This document shows positions 45,245 through 54,474 of a stretch of DNA of 64,000 nt, piece after piece. Source of the stretch: SHXR01 sp046160305. Its GTDB lineage: Bacteria > Pseudomonadota > Gammaproteobacteria > Burkholderiales > SG8-39. The notes beneath the pieces are model-generated. The model saw only the letters and a list, made by a program, of their open reading frames with translations. It was not told the DNA's origin and did not search any database. The position numbers were made by a program, and so were the translations under genes. How positions within the stretch are numbered: position 1 is the first letter of the stretch; each line of letters opens with the position of its first letter. The DNA lies in the NCBI GenBank assembly GCA_046160305.1, contig JBJXGX010000116.1:1-64000 (forward strand), given 5' to 3'.

Positions 45245-46411
45245 CTACTTCAGGCCTGCATCGGCCCGCAGTGCAGCTGCCTTGTCGACCTTCTCCCACG
45301 TGAACTCCGGTTCCTCGCGGCCGAAGTGGCCATAGGAGGCGGTCTTCTCGTAGATCGGGCGCAACAGGTCCAGCATCATGACGATGCCTTTCGGGCGCAG
45401 ATCGAAATGCTTCTGGATCAACGCTGCGATCTTCTCGTCGGAGATCTTGCCGGTGCCGTAAGTGGTTACCATCACCGAGGTCGGGCGTGCGACACCGATT
45501 GCGTAGGACACCTGGATCGTGCATCGATCGGCCAAGCCGGCCGCAACGACGTTCTTGGCAACGTAACGAGCCGCGTACGCGGCTGACCGATCCACCTTCG
45601 AGGGATCCTTCCCCGAGAACGCGCCGCCACCGTGCGGCGCCGAACCGCCGTACGAATCGACAATGATCTTGCGCCCGGTGAGGCCGCAATCCCCTTGTGG
45701 TCCGCCCACCACGAAGCGGCCGGTCGGATTGACCAAATACTTGATCTCACCTTTGATCATGTTCTTCGGCAGCACGGGCTTGAGGATTTCCTCGATCACC
45801 GCTTCGCGCAGCTTGTCATGGGAGATATCGGGGGAATGTTGGGTCGACAAGACCACGGTGTCGATCGAATCGGGCTTATCGTTGACATAGCGGATAGTGA
45901 CTTGCGACTTGGCATCGGGCCTGAGCCAAGGCAACCGCCCATCGCGGCGCATCTGCGCCTGGCGCTCGACCAATCGATGCGCGAGATGAATCGGCAGTGG
46001 CATGAGTTCGGGTGTCTCACGGCATGCATAGCCGAACATCAGGCCCTGATCGCCCGCACCTTGCTCCGGGTCAAGACCGGATCCCTCGTTGACGCCTTGC
46101 GCGATATCGGGCGATTGCTTGTCGTAGCAAACCAACACCCCGCAGCCTTTGTAGTCGATGCCGTACTCGGTGTTGTCGTAGCCGATGCGCTTGATGGTGT
46201 TGCGGGCAATGGTCTGGAAATCGACGATCGCGCGGGTCGTGATCTCGCCTGCCATCACGACCAAGCCCGTGGTACACAGCGTTTCCGCGGCCACTCGGCT
46301 TGTCTTGTCCTGGGCTAGAATCGCGTCCAGCACCGCGTCGGAAATCTGGTCGGCTACCTTGTCGGGATGTCCCTCGGACACGGATTCTGAAGTGAAGAAA
46401 AATTCGCTCAT
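45245..46411 (-). CDS. metK: S-adenosylmethionine synthetase
   Basis: MetK makes SAM from methionine and ATP. It is 388 residues, normal length. The conserved stretches are SVSEGHPDKVADQISDA near the N-terminus, GAGDQGLMFGYA (about 116-127), and the Gly-rich APHGGGAFSGKDPSKVDRS loop (about 245-263). It heads the group of methyl-cycle genes metK, ahcY and metF, but ends in its own terminator. It diverges from the acyltransferase gene. Confidence 0.96.
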   Translation of the reverse strand: MSEFFFTSESVSEGHPDKVADQISDAVLDAILAQDKTSRVAAETLCTTGLVVMAGEITTRAIVDFQTIARNTIKRIGYDNTEYGIDYKGCGVLVCYDKQSPDIAQGVNEGSGLDPEQGAGDQGLMFGYACRETPELMPLPIHLAHRLVERQAQMRRDGRLPWLRPDAKSQVTIRYVNDKPDSIDTVVLSTQHSPDISHDKLREAVIEEILKPVLPKNMIKGEIKYLVNPTGRFVVGGPQGDCGLTGRKIIVDSYGGSAPHGGGAFSGKDPSKVDRSAAYAARYVAKNVVAAGLADRCTIQVSYAIGVARPTSVMVTTYGTGKISDEKIAALIQKHFDLRPKGIVMMLDLLRPIYEKTASYGHFGREEPEFTWEKVDKAAALRADAGLK

Positions 46412-46572
46412 TGCAACGCTGCTATCCTGTGAAAGTGATTGAAGGCGTCGAATACGGAATGCCGCCTTAGGGTTGCCAAAATAAACACGTTAGCGTAGCA
46501 GAAATCCACTTGCCTGCCCAAATCCCGTTGGCAGGGGCGCACGGCTTGCCGTTCCTCGTCCTGTCTGGTTTG

Positions 46573-47427
46573 ATGTCTTTGCTGTTCCGGTTGCTCGCAC
46601 GCTTGCCATTGCGGGTTTTGCATGCGCTCGGATCGACGCTTGGATGGATCGCCTACGCGGTGTCTGCGCGTTATCGCCATCGTGTTCGAACCAACTTGTC
46701 TTATGCCGGCTATACCGACCGGGCTGTCTTGAAGGCCGCGATCGCCGAGGCGGGAAAAGCCGTTCTCGAAATACCGTTCATTTGGTACCGGCCGCGCGAA
46801 CAGGTGCTCGCACTCATTCGGGACGTTCGAGGTGCCGAGATCGAATCGAGCGCGCGAAGCCTGGGGCATGGCGTGGTGTTTCTTACGCCGCATATCGGCT
46901 GCTTCGAATTGCTGTCGTTCTGGGTCGCACGCGAGGCGCCGCTCACCGTGCTCTATCGGCCGCCCAAGCTGCAATGGCTGCGCCCGGTGATGGATGCGGG
47001 CAGGGCGCGGGAGAATATCCAGCTCGCGCCGACCAATCTCACCGGCGTGCGCCGTCTGTTGCGGGCCCTGCGCGCCAATGAGGCGATCGGACTTCTTCCA
47101 GATCAGGTACCCAGCTTCGGGGAAGGGAAGTGGGTCGAATTCTTCGGTCGGGATGCGTACACGATGACGCTTCCGGAAAGGCTGCAATCCGCGACAGGAG
47201 CGATCGTAGTCATAGTATTCCTGGAGCGTCTGGCAAAAGGGCGCGGTTATCGGGTGCACGCCGCGCCGATGCCGGCGACGCAAAGCGGTGAGTCCTACTT
47301 GTCCTGCCTCAATCGCGGCATCGAGAGCGCTATCCGGAAAATCCCATCGCAATACTGGTGGGGCTACAACCGCTACAAAGGGTCCAAGGTGAATCAACGC
47401 GTTGATTCGCCGGATTCGAATGTCTGA
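46573..47427 (+). CDS. LpxL/HtrB-type lipid A acyltransferase
   Basis: This is a 284-residue inner-membrane enzyme of the lysophospholipid/lauroyl acyltransferase family that adds secondary acyl chains to Kdo2-lipid A. An N-terminal anchor helix lies at about 1-30, the catalytic HX4(D/E) motif is HIGCFE, and LLPDQVPSFGEG is family-typical. I chose ATG at 46573, giving the usual LFRLLARLP beginning; the frame is open from TTG at 46510. It overlaps the next acyltransferase gene by 8 bp. Which acyl position it modifies is not determinable. Confidence 0.88.
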   Translation: MSLLFRLLARLPLRVLHALGSTLGWIAYAVSARYRHRVRTNLSYAGYTDRAVLKAAIAEAGKAVLEIPFIWYRPREQVLALIRDVRGAEIESSARSLGHGVVFLTPHIGCFELLSFWVAREAPLTVLYRPPKLQWLRPVMDAGRARENIQLAPTNLTGVRRLLRALRANEAIGLLPDQVPSFGEGKWVEFFGRDAYTMTLPERLQSATGAIVVIVFLERLAKGRGYRVHAAPMPATQSGESYLSCLNRGIESAIRKIPSQYWWGYNRYKGSKVNQRVDSPDSNV

Positions 47428-48328
47428 CTTCACGGGTCGAATCGGGGGAACACTCGCGGTTGGGCTCATGTGGCTCTTGCACTTTCTGCCGTTGCGAGTG
47501 CTCGCCGCCGTCGGCGAAGCGATCGGGGCGCTAGCCTATGGCATCGCCCGCGAGCGGCGTCGCATTTGCATGATCAATCTTGCCAAATGCTTTCCGGAAA
47601 CATCCGATCTGGAGCGGCGCAGGTTGACCAAGACCCACTTTCGCTTGTTCGGTCGGTTCGTCCTTGAACACGCGCTGCTTTGGTGGGCACCCAGTGAACG
47701 GTTTCTGCGGCACGTCACCATGGAAGGGCAGGAAATCTTGCGCGCCCTGCGAGGGCAACCGGTCATCATCCTGGCGCCGCACTTCCTCGGACTCGACATG
47801 GGCGGCGCGCGCCTTGCGTATGAGGGGCCGATTGCGAGCATGTACCAGAAGCAGAAAAACAAGGTGTTCGACGCCCGCATTCGCGAGGGTCGCATGCGCT
47901 TTGTTCGTCTTTTTCCCGAGTCGAAGTTGTTTTCGCGACAGGATGGCGTCTTACCGGTGGCACGTACGATCAAGCAGGGCGTGGTGTTCTACTACCTGCC
48001 GGATATGGATTTCGGATCGCGTGACACGATCTTCGTGCCGTTCTTCGGTGTACCTACCGCGACGATCACCGGTGTGGCGCGTCTTGCCCGCCTCACGGGC
48101 GCGAAAGTGATTCCGTGCGTGACGCGGATGCTGCCCGGTGGCGAAGGATATCGTGTCAAACTCTACCCGGCGTGGGACCGTTTTCCCACCGGTGACATCG
48201 AGGTCGATACGCGCCGTGTGAATGCATTTATCGAGGAGCGGGTGCGCGAGATGCCAGAGCAATACTACTGGCTGCATAAGCGGTTCAAGACACGACCGCC
48301 CGGTGACGCGAGTTTCTACGGACCATGA
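47420..48328 (+). CDS. Second LpxL/HtrB-type lipid A acyltransferase
   Basis: This 302-residue paralogue is coupled to the previous gene by an 8-bp overlap. The anchor helix lies at about 10-35, the catalytic HX4D motif is HFLGLD, and MYQKQKNKVFD and YYLPDMDFGSRD match LpxL/LpxM proteins. Two adjacent acyltransferases of this family before dapF are usual in betaproteobacteria and probably act on different acyl chains of lipid A. The start is ATG at 47420. Confidence 0.9.
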   Translation: MSDFTGRIGGTLAVGLMWLLHFLPLRVLAAVGEAIGALAYGIARERRRICMINLAKCFPETSDLERRRLTKTHFRLFGRFVLEHALLWWAPSERFLRHVTMEGQEILRALRGQPVIILAPHFLGLDMGGARLAYEGPIASMYQKQKNKVFDARIREGRMRFVRLFPESKLFSRQDGVLPVARTIKQGVVFYYLPDMDFGSRDTIFVPFFGVPTATITGVARLARLTGAKVIPCVTRMLPGGEGYRVKLYPAWDRFPTGDIEVDTRRVNAFIEERVREMPEQYYWLHKRFKTRPPGDASFYGP

Positions 48329-48438
48329 CGTTGCGGAACCACAACTCGCGCGCGGCCATCTCGCACGCGTGCCAGGGCGCTCGTCACGAATGCGCGACCG
48401 GTTGCGGGCAAGTTTAGAACGTTCGGGGCGACGCAATA

Positions 48439-49320
48439 GTGAGAATAAGGTTTTCCAAAATGCACGGCGCGGGTAATGATTTTGTCGTGCTCGATTGCGT
48501 ACGTCAGCAGGTGAGCATCACGGAATCCCTCGCGCGGCGCATCGCTGATCGGCACACCGGAATCGGCTGCGATCAGTTACTGCTCGTGGAACCTTCACCC
48601 GGGCCGCAAGCCGATTTTCGATACCGGATCTTCAACGCGGACGGCGGTGAGGTCGAGCAGTGCGGCAACGGCGCACGCTGCTTCGTGCGCTTTGTGCGCG
48701 ATCAGGGCCTTACCACCAAGACCGAGGTTCGCGCACTGGTGTCCGGCGGTGTGATCATCCCGCGTATGGAGGCCGACGGCCGGGTGACCGTCGACATGGG
48801 TGCGCCGATTCTTGATCCTCGCCGCGTGCCATTTTCAACCGCAGGCATTGCCCCCATCGTCACCAACCATCCTGGACGGGACGAAGCGCTGCCGGCCTGG
48901 GCGCTTGAATTTGGCGGGAGGCAGGTGCTGGTGCATGTGTTATCAATGGGCAATCCCCATGCGGTTCGCTTTGTCGATGACGTCGATCAAGCGCCTGTTG
49001 CGACCGACGGTCCGTTGACTGAGCGCCACGCGCGATTTCCGGCGCGCGTGAACGCCGGATTCCTGGAAGTGCGCGGTCCGCATCGAGCGCGTTTGCGTGT
49101 ATATGAGCGCGGGGTCGGCGAAACGCTCGCGTGCGGAACCGGTGCGTGTGCCGCGGCGGTCGCAGGGATTCTCCGCGAGCGGCTCGTATCGCCGGTGACG
49201 ATCGAGGCGCGCGGCGGGGAATTGACCATCACGTGGGCCGGCCCCAACAATGCGGTCTTTATGACCGGGCCCGCCGTGACCGTTTTCGAAGGCGAGTTCG
49301 ATACCGAGGCGTTGACATGA
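48439..49320 (+). CDS. dapF: Diaminopimelate epimerase
   Basis: DapF converts LL- to meso-diaminopimelate for peptidoglycan and lysine synthesis, without a cofactor. It is 293 residues. The two catalytic Cys are in EQCGNGARC (Cys75) and LACGTGAC, one in each half of the pseudo-symmetric fold, and the N-terminus has the usual KMHGAGNDF. The start is GTG at 48439. It overlaps the DUF484 gene by 4 bp. The dapF-DUF484-xerC order is conserved across beta- and gammaproteobacteria. Confidence 0.96.
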   Translation: MRIRFSKMHGAGNDFVVLDCVRQQVSITESLARRIADRHTGIGCDQLLLVEPSPGPQADFRYRIFNADGGEVEQCGNGARCFVRFVRDQGLTTKTEVRALVSGGVIIPRMEADGRVTVDMGAPILDPRRVPFSTAGIAPIVTNHPGRDEALPAWALEFGGRQVLVHVLSMGNPHAVRFVDDVDQAPVATDGPLTERHARFPARVNAGFLEVRGPHRARLRVYERGVGETLACGTGACAAAVAGILRERLVSPVTIEARGGELTITWAGPNNAVFMTGPAVTVFEGEFDTEALT

Positions 49321-49958
49321 ATCCGGAAGAAGTCGCACGTTTTCTACGCAGCAACCCCGGATTTTTCGAGCACTACGCGGACGTGCTTGCGCAACTCCAC
49401 GTGCCCCATCCGCATGGCGGCCGCGCCATTTCGCTGTCGGAGCGCCAGCTCCTCGCATTGCGAGACCGCAACCGCGCGCTCGAGGGCAAGCTGTCGGAAT
49501 TCATCCAGTTCGGCGAGGAGAACGACGGCATCGGTGCAAAGGTCCATGCGCTCGCGGTGATTCTGCTCCGCGTCACGACATTGGATGGCGCGCTCGGGTG
49601 TATCCACGGCACCCTGCGCGACGATTTCGCGGTCCCTCACACTGCGATCCGCTTGTGGCGCGGAAGCGGTGATGAAACCGAATTCGGTGCGGTGGAAGAT
49701 GCGTTGCGCACCTATGCGTCAAACCTGACGCACCCCTATTGCGGCACAAGCGCGGCGATGGCGCCGGCGACATGGTTCGCTGCCGGTGCTGAGCATGTGA
49801 AATCCCTTGCCCTGATGCCCTTGCGCGATTCCGAGAATACATTCGGACTGATTGCGTTGGGCTCCGAGGAGCCTCGTCGCTTCTATCCGGAGATGGGAAC
49901 GTTGTATCTTGGTCGCATCGGCGAGCTGGTGAGCGCGGCATTGGGCAGAATGTTGTGA
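49317..49958 (+). CDS. DUF484 family protein
   Basis: This 213-residue cytoplasmic protein has a GAF-like fold and unknown function, and is always found between dapF and xerC in this lineage. The N-terminal NPEEVARFLRSNPGFFEHYADVLAQLHVPH is the DUF484 hallmark and is followed by a coiled coil (about 42-62). The start is the ATG that overlaps the dapF stop by 4 bp; the frame is open further upstream inside dapF but without a plausible protein. It runs to xerC with TGATG overlap. Confidence 0.93.
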   Translation: MNPEEVARFLRSNPGFFEHYADVLAQLHVPHPHGGRAISLSERQLLALRDRNRALEGKLSEFIQFGEENDGIGAKVHALAVILLRVTTLDGALGCIHGTLRDDFAVPHTAIRLWRGSGDETEFGAVEDALRTYASNLTHPYCGTSAAMAPATWFAAGAEHVKSLALMPLRDSENTFGLIALGSEEPRRFYPEMGTLYLGRIGELVSAALGRML

Positions 49959-50914
49959 TGGCGGGCGGTGGCGCCATGATCGAGGGTCACCCGGAACCGG
50001 GCGCGCGTGCCGCCGGCACTGATGATCCCGACTCACTCACTGGGCGGTACCTGGGCTATCTCGAACATAGTCGGCGCCTAAGCATGCATACGAGGTCCAG
50101 CTATGCATCGGATCTTGCAGTGCTCCGCGCGATTCTCGCAGGCATCCCAATCGATCAAGCAACGGTCCACCAGATTCGCACTGCGGTCTCGCGATTGCAT
50201 TCGCGCAATGAATCGCCGCGCACCTTGGCCAGGCGCTTATCGGCTTGGCGAGCCTTCTACGCGTGGCTCGTTCGGTTCCACGGTCTTCCGGTGAATCCTG
50301 CGGTGGGCATTCGCGCGCCGAAAATTCCCAAGCACCTGCCAACGGTATTGTCCCCGGACAGCATGGCGCAACTCCTCGATAGAACGCCCGTCGATGCGTT
50401 CGAAGTGCGTGATCGCGCGATGTTCGAGCTCTTCTACTCGTCGGGCCTTCGCCTCTCCGAGCTCTGCTCGCTTTCACTCGACGATGGTCGAACGATCCTG
50501 CGCGATAGCGAAGTTACCGTCACGGGCAAAGGCGATAAGACCCGGACGGTGCCGGTAGGACGGCGCGCCCTGGACGCGCTGAATGAATGGATCAAGCTTC
50601 GCTCGGGAATCGCGCGCGCAGGCGAGGTCGCGTTGTTCGTCGGTGCGCGCGGCGAGCGGATCCACCCATCGGTCGTGCAGGCGCGCTTGAAGCGCTGGGG
50701 CGTGGCATCCGGTATTGGTGCGGGACTGCATCCGCATGTGCTCCGGCATTCGTTCGCGACCCATGTGCTGCAATCTTCGAGCGACCTGCGCGCAGTACAA
50801 GACATGCTGGGACATGCGAGCATCTCGACCACGCAGGTCTACACGCACCTCGATTTCCAGCATCTGGCGAAAGTTTATGACGCGGCACATCCAAGGGCGC
50901 GCAAGAAAAAATAG
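49958..50914 (+). CDS. xerC: Tyrosine recombinase XerC
   Basis: XerC with XerD resolves chromosome dimers at dif. This copy is 318 residues. The SAM-like core-binding domain lies at about 25-115, and the catalytic domain has Arg165 (SSGLRLSEL), Lys in GKGDK (about 191-194), His260 and Arg263 (HVLRHSF), His286 and nucleophile Tyr295 (TQVYTH). The start is ATG at 49958, overlapping the DUF484 stop; GTG at 49955 or ATG at 49976 are alternatives. The dapF-DUF484 context marks it as the housekeeping recombinase, not a phage or integron integrase. Confidence 0.94.
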   Translation: MAGGGAMIEGHPEPGARAAGTDDPDSLTGRYLGYLEHSRRLSMHTRSSYASDLAVLRAILAGIPIDQATVHQIRTAVSRLHSRNESPRTLARRLSAWRAFYAWLVRFHGLPVNPAVGIRAPKIPKHLPTVLSPDSMAQLLDRTPVDAFEVRDRAMFELFYSSGLRLSELCSLSLDDGRTILRDSEVTVTGKGDKTRTVPVGRRALDALNEWIKLRSGIARAGEVALFVGARGERIHPSVVQARLKRWGVASGIGAGLHPHVLRHSFATHVLQSSSDLRAVQDMLGHASISTTQVYTHLDFQHLAKVYDAAHPRARKKK

Positions 50915-50936
50915 CGCCGCCTCGGCCGCGCGCGGA

Positions 50937-52187
50937 GTGCGTGCGGCCGTTCCACCGGGGAAAGCCGCCAAGCCCGATTCTCGAGCGCAACGCCGGTTCG
51001 ATATACCGACCATCATCCTGGCGGCGGGGCGCGAGCGCTCGCTTGCAAGGCGCCATCCGTGGGTATTTTCAGGGTCGGTCGCGCGGGTCGACGGATCGCC
51101 CGGGTCGGGCGATCCGGTTCAACTACGTGACGAGGGTGGTCAATTCATGGCGTGGGGCGCGATCAGCCCCGAATCGAAGATTCGCGTCCGGATCTGGTCC
51201 TGGCGCGAGGCGGATCGTGTTGATGCGGCCTTCATCGATATGCGCATCGCCGCGGCGATCGAGCGCCGCGGGCCGTTCAACGCGGACGCGGGCCTGCGGT
51301 TGGTGAACGCGGAGGCGGATGGGATCCCTGGGTTGATCGTCGACCGATATGCCGATGTCGCGGTGGTCCAGCTGCTGTCGGCGGGTGTCGAGCGCTGGCG
51401 ATCGACCATTTTCGAATCGGTACGACGCTATGGCCAATGCGGGTCGGTGTTCGAGCGTTCGGACGCCGAAGTCCGGACGCTGGAGGGGCTCGCGCCAAGA
51501 TCGGGGCACGTGGCCGGCCCGGGATTTGCGCCGATCATCGAATTCGCGGAGGGTTCCGGTGCGACGGGGTGCCGCTACCTCGTCGACGTTCGAAATGGTC
51601 ACAAGACCGGTTTCTACCTCGACCAGGCGATCAACCGCGCGAAGATCGGGGCGCTTGCCGGCGCACGATCGATGCTCAATTGCTTTTGTTACACCGGCGG
51701 GTTCTCGATTGCGGCGCTCAAAGGTGGGGCCAAGCGTGTCGTGTCGATCGACAGTTCGGCGGGCGCGCTTGATCTGGCGCGCCGGAATGCGGAGCTCAAT
51801 GGCGTCCCGGGCGGCGAATGGATCGAAGACGACGTGTTCAAGCGCCTGCGGATCATGCGCGACGCGCGCGAACTGTTCGATCTCATCGTGCTGGATCCCC
51901 CGAAGTTCGCGCCCACCGTCCAGCATATCGATCGCGCCGCACGCGCCTACAAGGACATCAATCTACTGGCATTCCAGCTACTGCGGCCCGGCGGACTGCT
52001 CGCCACTTTTTCCTGCTCCGGGGCCATCTCACCGTCACTATTTCAGAGTATCGTCGCCGGGGCCGCGCAGGACGCGCATGTCGAAGTCGAAGTGCTAGAG
52101 CAGCTTCGGGCGGCCGAAGACCATCCCGTCGTGCTGGCTTTTCCAGAGGGCGAGTACTTGAAAGGGATACTGGTCCGCCGCAGATAA
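50937..52187 (+). CDS. RlmI-type class I rRNA (cytosine-C5) methyltransferase
   Basis: This is a SAM-dependent methyltransferase of the RlmI family (COG1092), which methylates 23S rRNA. A PUA-like domain begins near LAAGRERSLARRHPWVFSG, an EEHAD-like domain follows, and the Rossmann methyltransferase contains LNCFCYTGGFSIAA (SAM loop) and IVLDPPKFA (catalytic DPP). The length is about 416 residues from GTG at 50937, the only plausible start after xerC; it has no clear ribosome-binding site, so the exact start is uncertain. Upstream open frame inside xerC is not part of it. Confidence 0.88.
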   Translation: MRAAVPPGKAAKPDSRAQRRFDIPTIILAAGRERSLARRHPWVFSGSVARVDGSPGSGDPVQLRDEGGQFMAWGAISPESKIRVRIWSWREADRVDAAFIDMRIAAAIERRGPFNADAGLRLVNAEADGIPGLIVDRYADVAVVQLLSAGVERWRSTIFESVRRYGQCGSVFERSDAEVRTLEGLAPRSGHVAGPGFAPIIEFAEGSGATGCRYLVDVRNGHKTGFYLDQAINRAKIGALAGARSMLNCFCYTGGFSIAALKGGAKRVVSIDSSAGALDLARRNAELNGVPGGEWIEDDVFKRLRIMRDARELFDLIVLDPPKFAPTVQHIDRAARAYKDINLLAFQLLRPGGLLATFSCSGAISPSLFQSIVAGAAQDAHVEVEVLEQLRAAEDHPVVLAFPEGEYLKGILVRRR

Positions 52188-52200
52188 TGGCGATTAGTTG

Positions 52201-52229
52201 TTGGGTTGCTCGCCCGACTTGGTTAGAAT
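52201..52229 (+). promoter_or_regulatory. Sigma-70 promoter of the CobW-type GTPase gene
   Basis: TTGGGT (52201-52206), a 17-bp spacer and TAGAAT (52224-52229) stand just upstream of the GTPase gene, giving a leader of roughly 30 bases. No Zur-like palindrome overlaps it. Confidence 0.6.
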
Positions 52230-52264
52230 CGCCCCCCTCGCTCGATTCGTGGGAGCAGTGCATC

Positions 52265-53254
52265 ATGGCAGACAACGAGATGGTTCCAGTCACAATCCTT
52301 ACCGGTTTTCTCGGCAGCGGTAAAACCACGCTTCTCAACCGGATTCTCAAGGAGCACCACGGGCAGCGCATCGCGGTGATCGAGAATGAATTCGGTGAAG
52401 CCGGTGTCGACAACGAAATCCTCGTGCAGAACCGCGAAGAGCAGATCATCGAGATGAACAACGGATGCATCTGCTGCTCCGTGCGCGGTGATCTGCAGCG
52501 CATTCTCGAAGAGCTCAAGGTGAAGCGCACGGATGGCACGCTCAACTTCGAGCGGGTCATCATCGAGACCACGGGCATGGCCGATCCAGGGCCGGTCGCG
52601 CAGACCTTCTTCCTCGATGAAGGGATCGGTAATTACTATCTGCTCGATAGCGTCATTACCCTCGTCGATGCCAAGCATGCGGAGAAGCAACTCGATGACT
52701 TCAAAGAGGCGCAGGAACAGGTCGGATTCGCCGATCGTATCCTGATGTCGAAGACCGACCTCGTGAGCGAAGAGGACGTCAACAAGCTGAAGGCGCGCAT
52801 CGTTCGCATGAATCCGCGCGCGCCGATCAAGCATGTCCACTTCGGCGAAACCCCGATCAAAGAGATCCTCGATATCCGGGGATTCAATCTGAACGCGATC
52901 CTCGATCTTGATCCCACTTTTCTCACCGACGCCGAACATGAGCATGACGAGCACGTATCTTCGTTCGTCTTTCGCTCGGGTCGGCCGTTCGATGGGGTCA
53001 AGCTGGAAGAATTCCTGAGTTCGATCGTGCAGGTTTACGGGAATGATCTCCTGCGCTATAAAGGGGTGTTGTCCCTCAAGGGGAACGTAAATCGTGTCAT
53101 CTTCCAGGGCGTGCACATGCTGATGGGCGGCGACATGGGCAAGCCGTGGGGCATGGACGAGAAGCGTGAAACCGTCATGGTTTTCATCGGTCGGGACTTA
53201 CCCCAAGACATCATCATCCAAGGGCTCGAACAATGCCTCGCGAAAGCACAGTGA
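52265..53254 (+). CDS. COG0523 CobW/ZNG-type metal-chaperone GTPase
   Basis: This 329-residue G3E GTPase belongs to the family that delivers metals (zinc, cobalt) to client proteins. Walker A is GFLGSGKTT (14-22). ENEFGEAGVD is the switch region, the metal-binding CICC motif is at 68-71 (NGCICCSV), and the base-recognition motif is SKTD. A short His-rich stretch (HEHDEH) precedes the CobW C-terminal domain. The ATG at 52265 has GGGAG upstream; an in-frame upstream extension overlaps the methyltransferase gene and is rejected. It overlaps dksA by 22 bp, so the two are coupled, and zinc-type genes follow. Confidence 0.92.
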   Translation: MADNEMVPVTILTGFLGSGKTTLLNRILKEHHGQRIAVIENEFGEAGVDNEILVQNREEQIIEMNNGCICCSVRGDLQRILEELKVKRTDGTLNFERVIIETTGMADPGPVAQTFFLDEGIGNYYLLDSVITLVDAKHAEKQLDDFKEAQEQVGFADRILMSKTDLVSEEDVNKLKARIVRMNPRAPIKHVHFGETPIKEILDIRGFNLNAILDLDPTFLTDAEHEHDEHVSSFVFRSGRPFDGVKLEEFLSSIVQVYGNDLLRYKGVLSLKGNVNRVIFQGVHMLMGGDMGKPWGMDEKRETVMVFIGRDLPQDIIIQGLEQCLAKAQ

Positions 53255-53733
53255 AGCGCTCGAAGTCGGAAGCGAAGTCCGAAGCGAAGCCTGTCGCGAA
53301 GCCCGACGCGCCGGCTCCTCAAGCGGGAAAGCTGAACGGCGAGGCGCTGCTCAAGATGCCTGCAGCCGACTACATGAATGCGGCCCAGATGGAGTATTTC
53401 CGGGCGCACCTGCTCGACACGCGGCGGCAGCTTATCGAGAATGCCGGCCAGACCTCGGAGCACCTGCGTGACAATGACATGGTGCCTGATCCGGCGGACC
53501 GGGCGACCATCGAAGAGGAGCACGCACTTGAGCTCAGAACGCGCGATCGGGAGCGCAAGTTGCTGAAAAAGGTCGATCAGGCGCTGGCGCGCATCGAAGA
53601 CGGCTCGTACGGATACTGCGAAGAGACGGGCGATGCGATCGGTCTGCCGCGCCTGTTGGCGCGCCCTACGGCGACCATGTCGGTCGAAGCCCAACAGCGC
53701 CGGGAACTGAAGCAAAAGCTGTACGGCGAGTAA
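53233..53733 (+). CDS. dksA: DksA-type RNA polymerase regulator lacking the zinc finger
   Basis: DksA acts in the RNA polymerase secondary channel with ppGpp to reset transcription under starvation. This one is 166 residues. A Lys/Ala-rich N-terminal extension (about 1-33) precedes the coiled coil, whose tip carries DPADRA (86-91), the DxxDxA motif. The zinc-finger region is degenerate: only Cys129 remains (GYCEETGDAIG), and the second pair is replaced by SVEA, so it should work without zinc. The start is ATG at 53233, inside the GTPase gene's end; GTG at 53251 is less likely. Confidence 0.9.
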   Translation: MPRESTVKRSKSEAKSEAKPVAKPDAPAPQAGKLNGEALLKMPAADYMNAAQMEYFRAHLLDTRRQLIENAGQTSEHLRDNDMVPDPADRATIEEEHALELRTRDRERKLLKKVDQALARIEDGSYGYCEETGDAIGLPRLLARPTATMSVEAQQRRELKQKLYGE

Positions 53734-53835
53734 GGCCGGTCGCCCGAGGCCGGCGGCGCGGCGATTCAAAGCGCGGCATCAACGCTTCGCGAAGAATGCC
53801 TGCCGCATACGAACAAGCATGCAAGGCCCTTCCTG

Positions 53836-54474
53836 ATGCTTCGAATCGAACGGATTCGCCATCGCTACGGCGCAGCCGAAGTTCTGGCGTTAAACGAGTT
53901 TTCAGCAGCGCGGGATGAAACCTGGCTCGTCCTCGGGCAGTCGGGGAGCGGCAAGACGACGCTTCTGCATATTCTTGCGGGGCTGGTGCGGCCGTCGGAA
54001 GGAAAGATTTTCATTGACGACCAGGAGCTTGGCGCACTGTCCGGCTCGCGTCTGGATCGGTTTCGCGGCCGGACGATCGGATTCGTTCCGCAACGGCTGC
54101 ATCTGCTCGGAAGCCTCGACGTACGCGCCAATCTCAGCCTCGCTCGTTATCTGGCGGGAATGGCTGCCGACGAACCACGGGTCGCGGGCGTCCTGTCTCA
54201 ACTTGGACTCGCGGACAAATCCAAATCGTTTCCGTCCGAGCTGAGTTATGGCCAGGCGCAACGGGTTGCGGTCGCACGCGCGGTGATCAACGAGCCGCGC
54301 GTATTGCTCGCGGACGAGCCGACCGCCAATCTGGACGATGCACACTGTGAAAGTACGATCGACCTGCTTGAAAGCCAGGCGCGTGCGTGCCGCGCGCTCC
54401 TCGTGATCGCCACCCACGACCAACGTCTGAAGCGACGCGTCGCGCGGCAAATCGTCCTCGGAGCGCCGGCATGA
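53836..54474 (+). CDS. ABC transporter ATP-binding protein (LolD/MacB-like)
   Basis: This 212-residue ATPase is of the LolD/MacB/FtsE type. Walker A is GQSGSGKTT (34-42), the Q-loop lies in IGFVPQRLHLL, the signature is the variant LSYGQAQRV (usually LSGGQ) and Walker B is VLLADEPTANLD. It overlaps the permease gene by 4 bp. With the permease it should form a mechanotransmission-type ABC system that moves a ligand in the envelope or extrudes it, rather than a classical importer. It follows the GTPase-dksA pair after 102 bp. Confidence 0.9.
   Translation: MLRIERIRHRYGAAEVLALNEFSAARDETWLVLGQSGSGKTTLLHILAGLVRPSEGKIFIDDQELGALSGSRLDRFRGRTIGFVPQRLHLLGSLDVRANLSLARYLAGMAADEPRVAGVLSQLGLADKSKSFPSELSYGQAQRVAVARAVINEPRVLLADEPTANLDDAHCESTIDLLESQARACRALLVIATHDQRLKRRVARQIVLGAPA

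Noticed and set aside
49958..50914. Tyrosine recombinase as a sign of a mobile element or integron
   Set aside because: The dapF-DUF484-xerC order identifies the housekeeping XerC; no attachment sites, cassettes or phage genes are near.
50715..50936. Extension of the RlmI-type methyltransferase upstream into xerC
   Set aside because: The stretch is an out-of-frame reading of the conserved xerC 3' end.
53734..53835. A Zur-type operator in front of the ABC operon
   Set aside because: I looked for an AT-rich TGTTATA-type palindrome here and before 52265 and saw none; the zinc link rests on gene content only.
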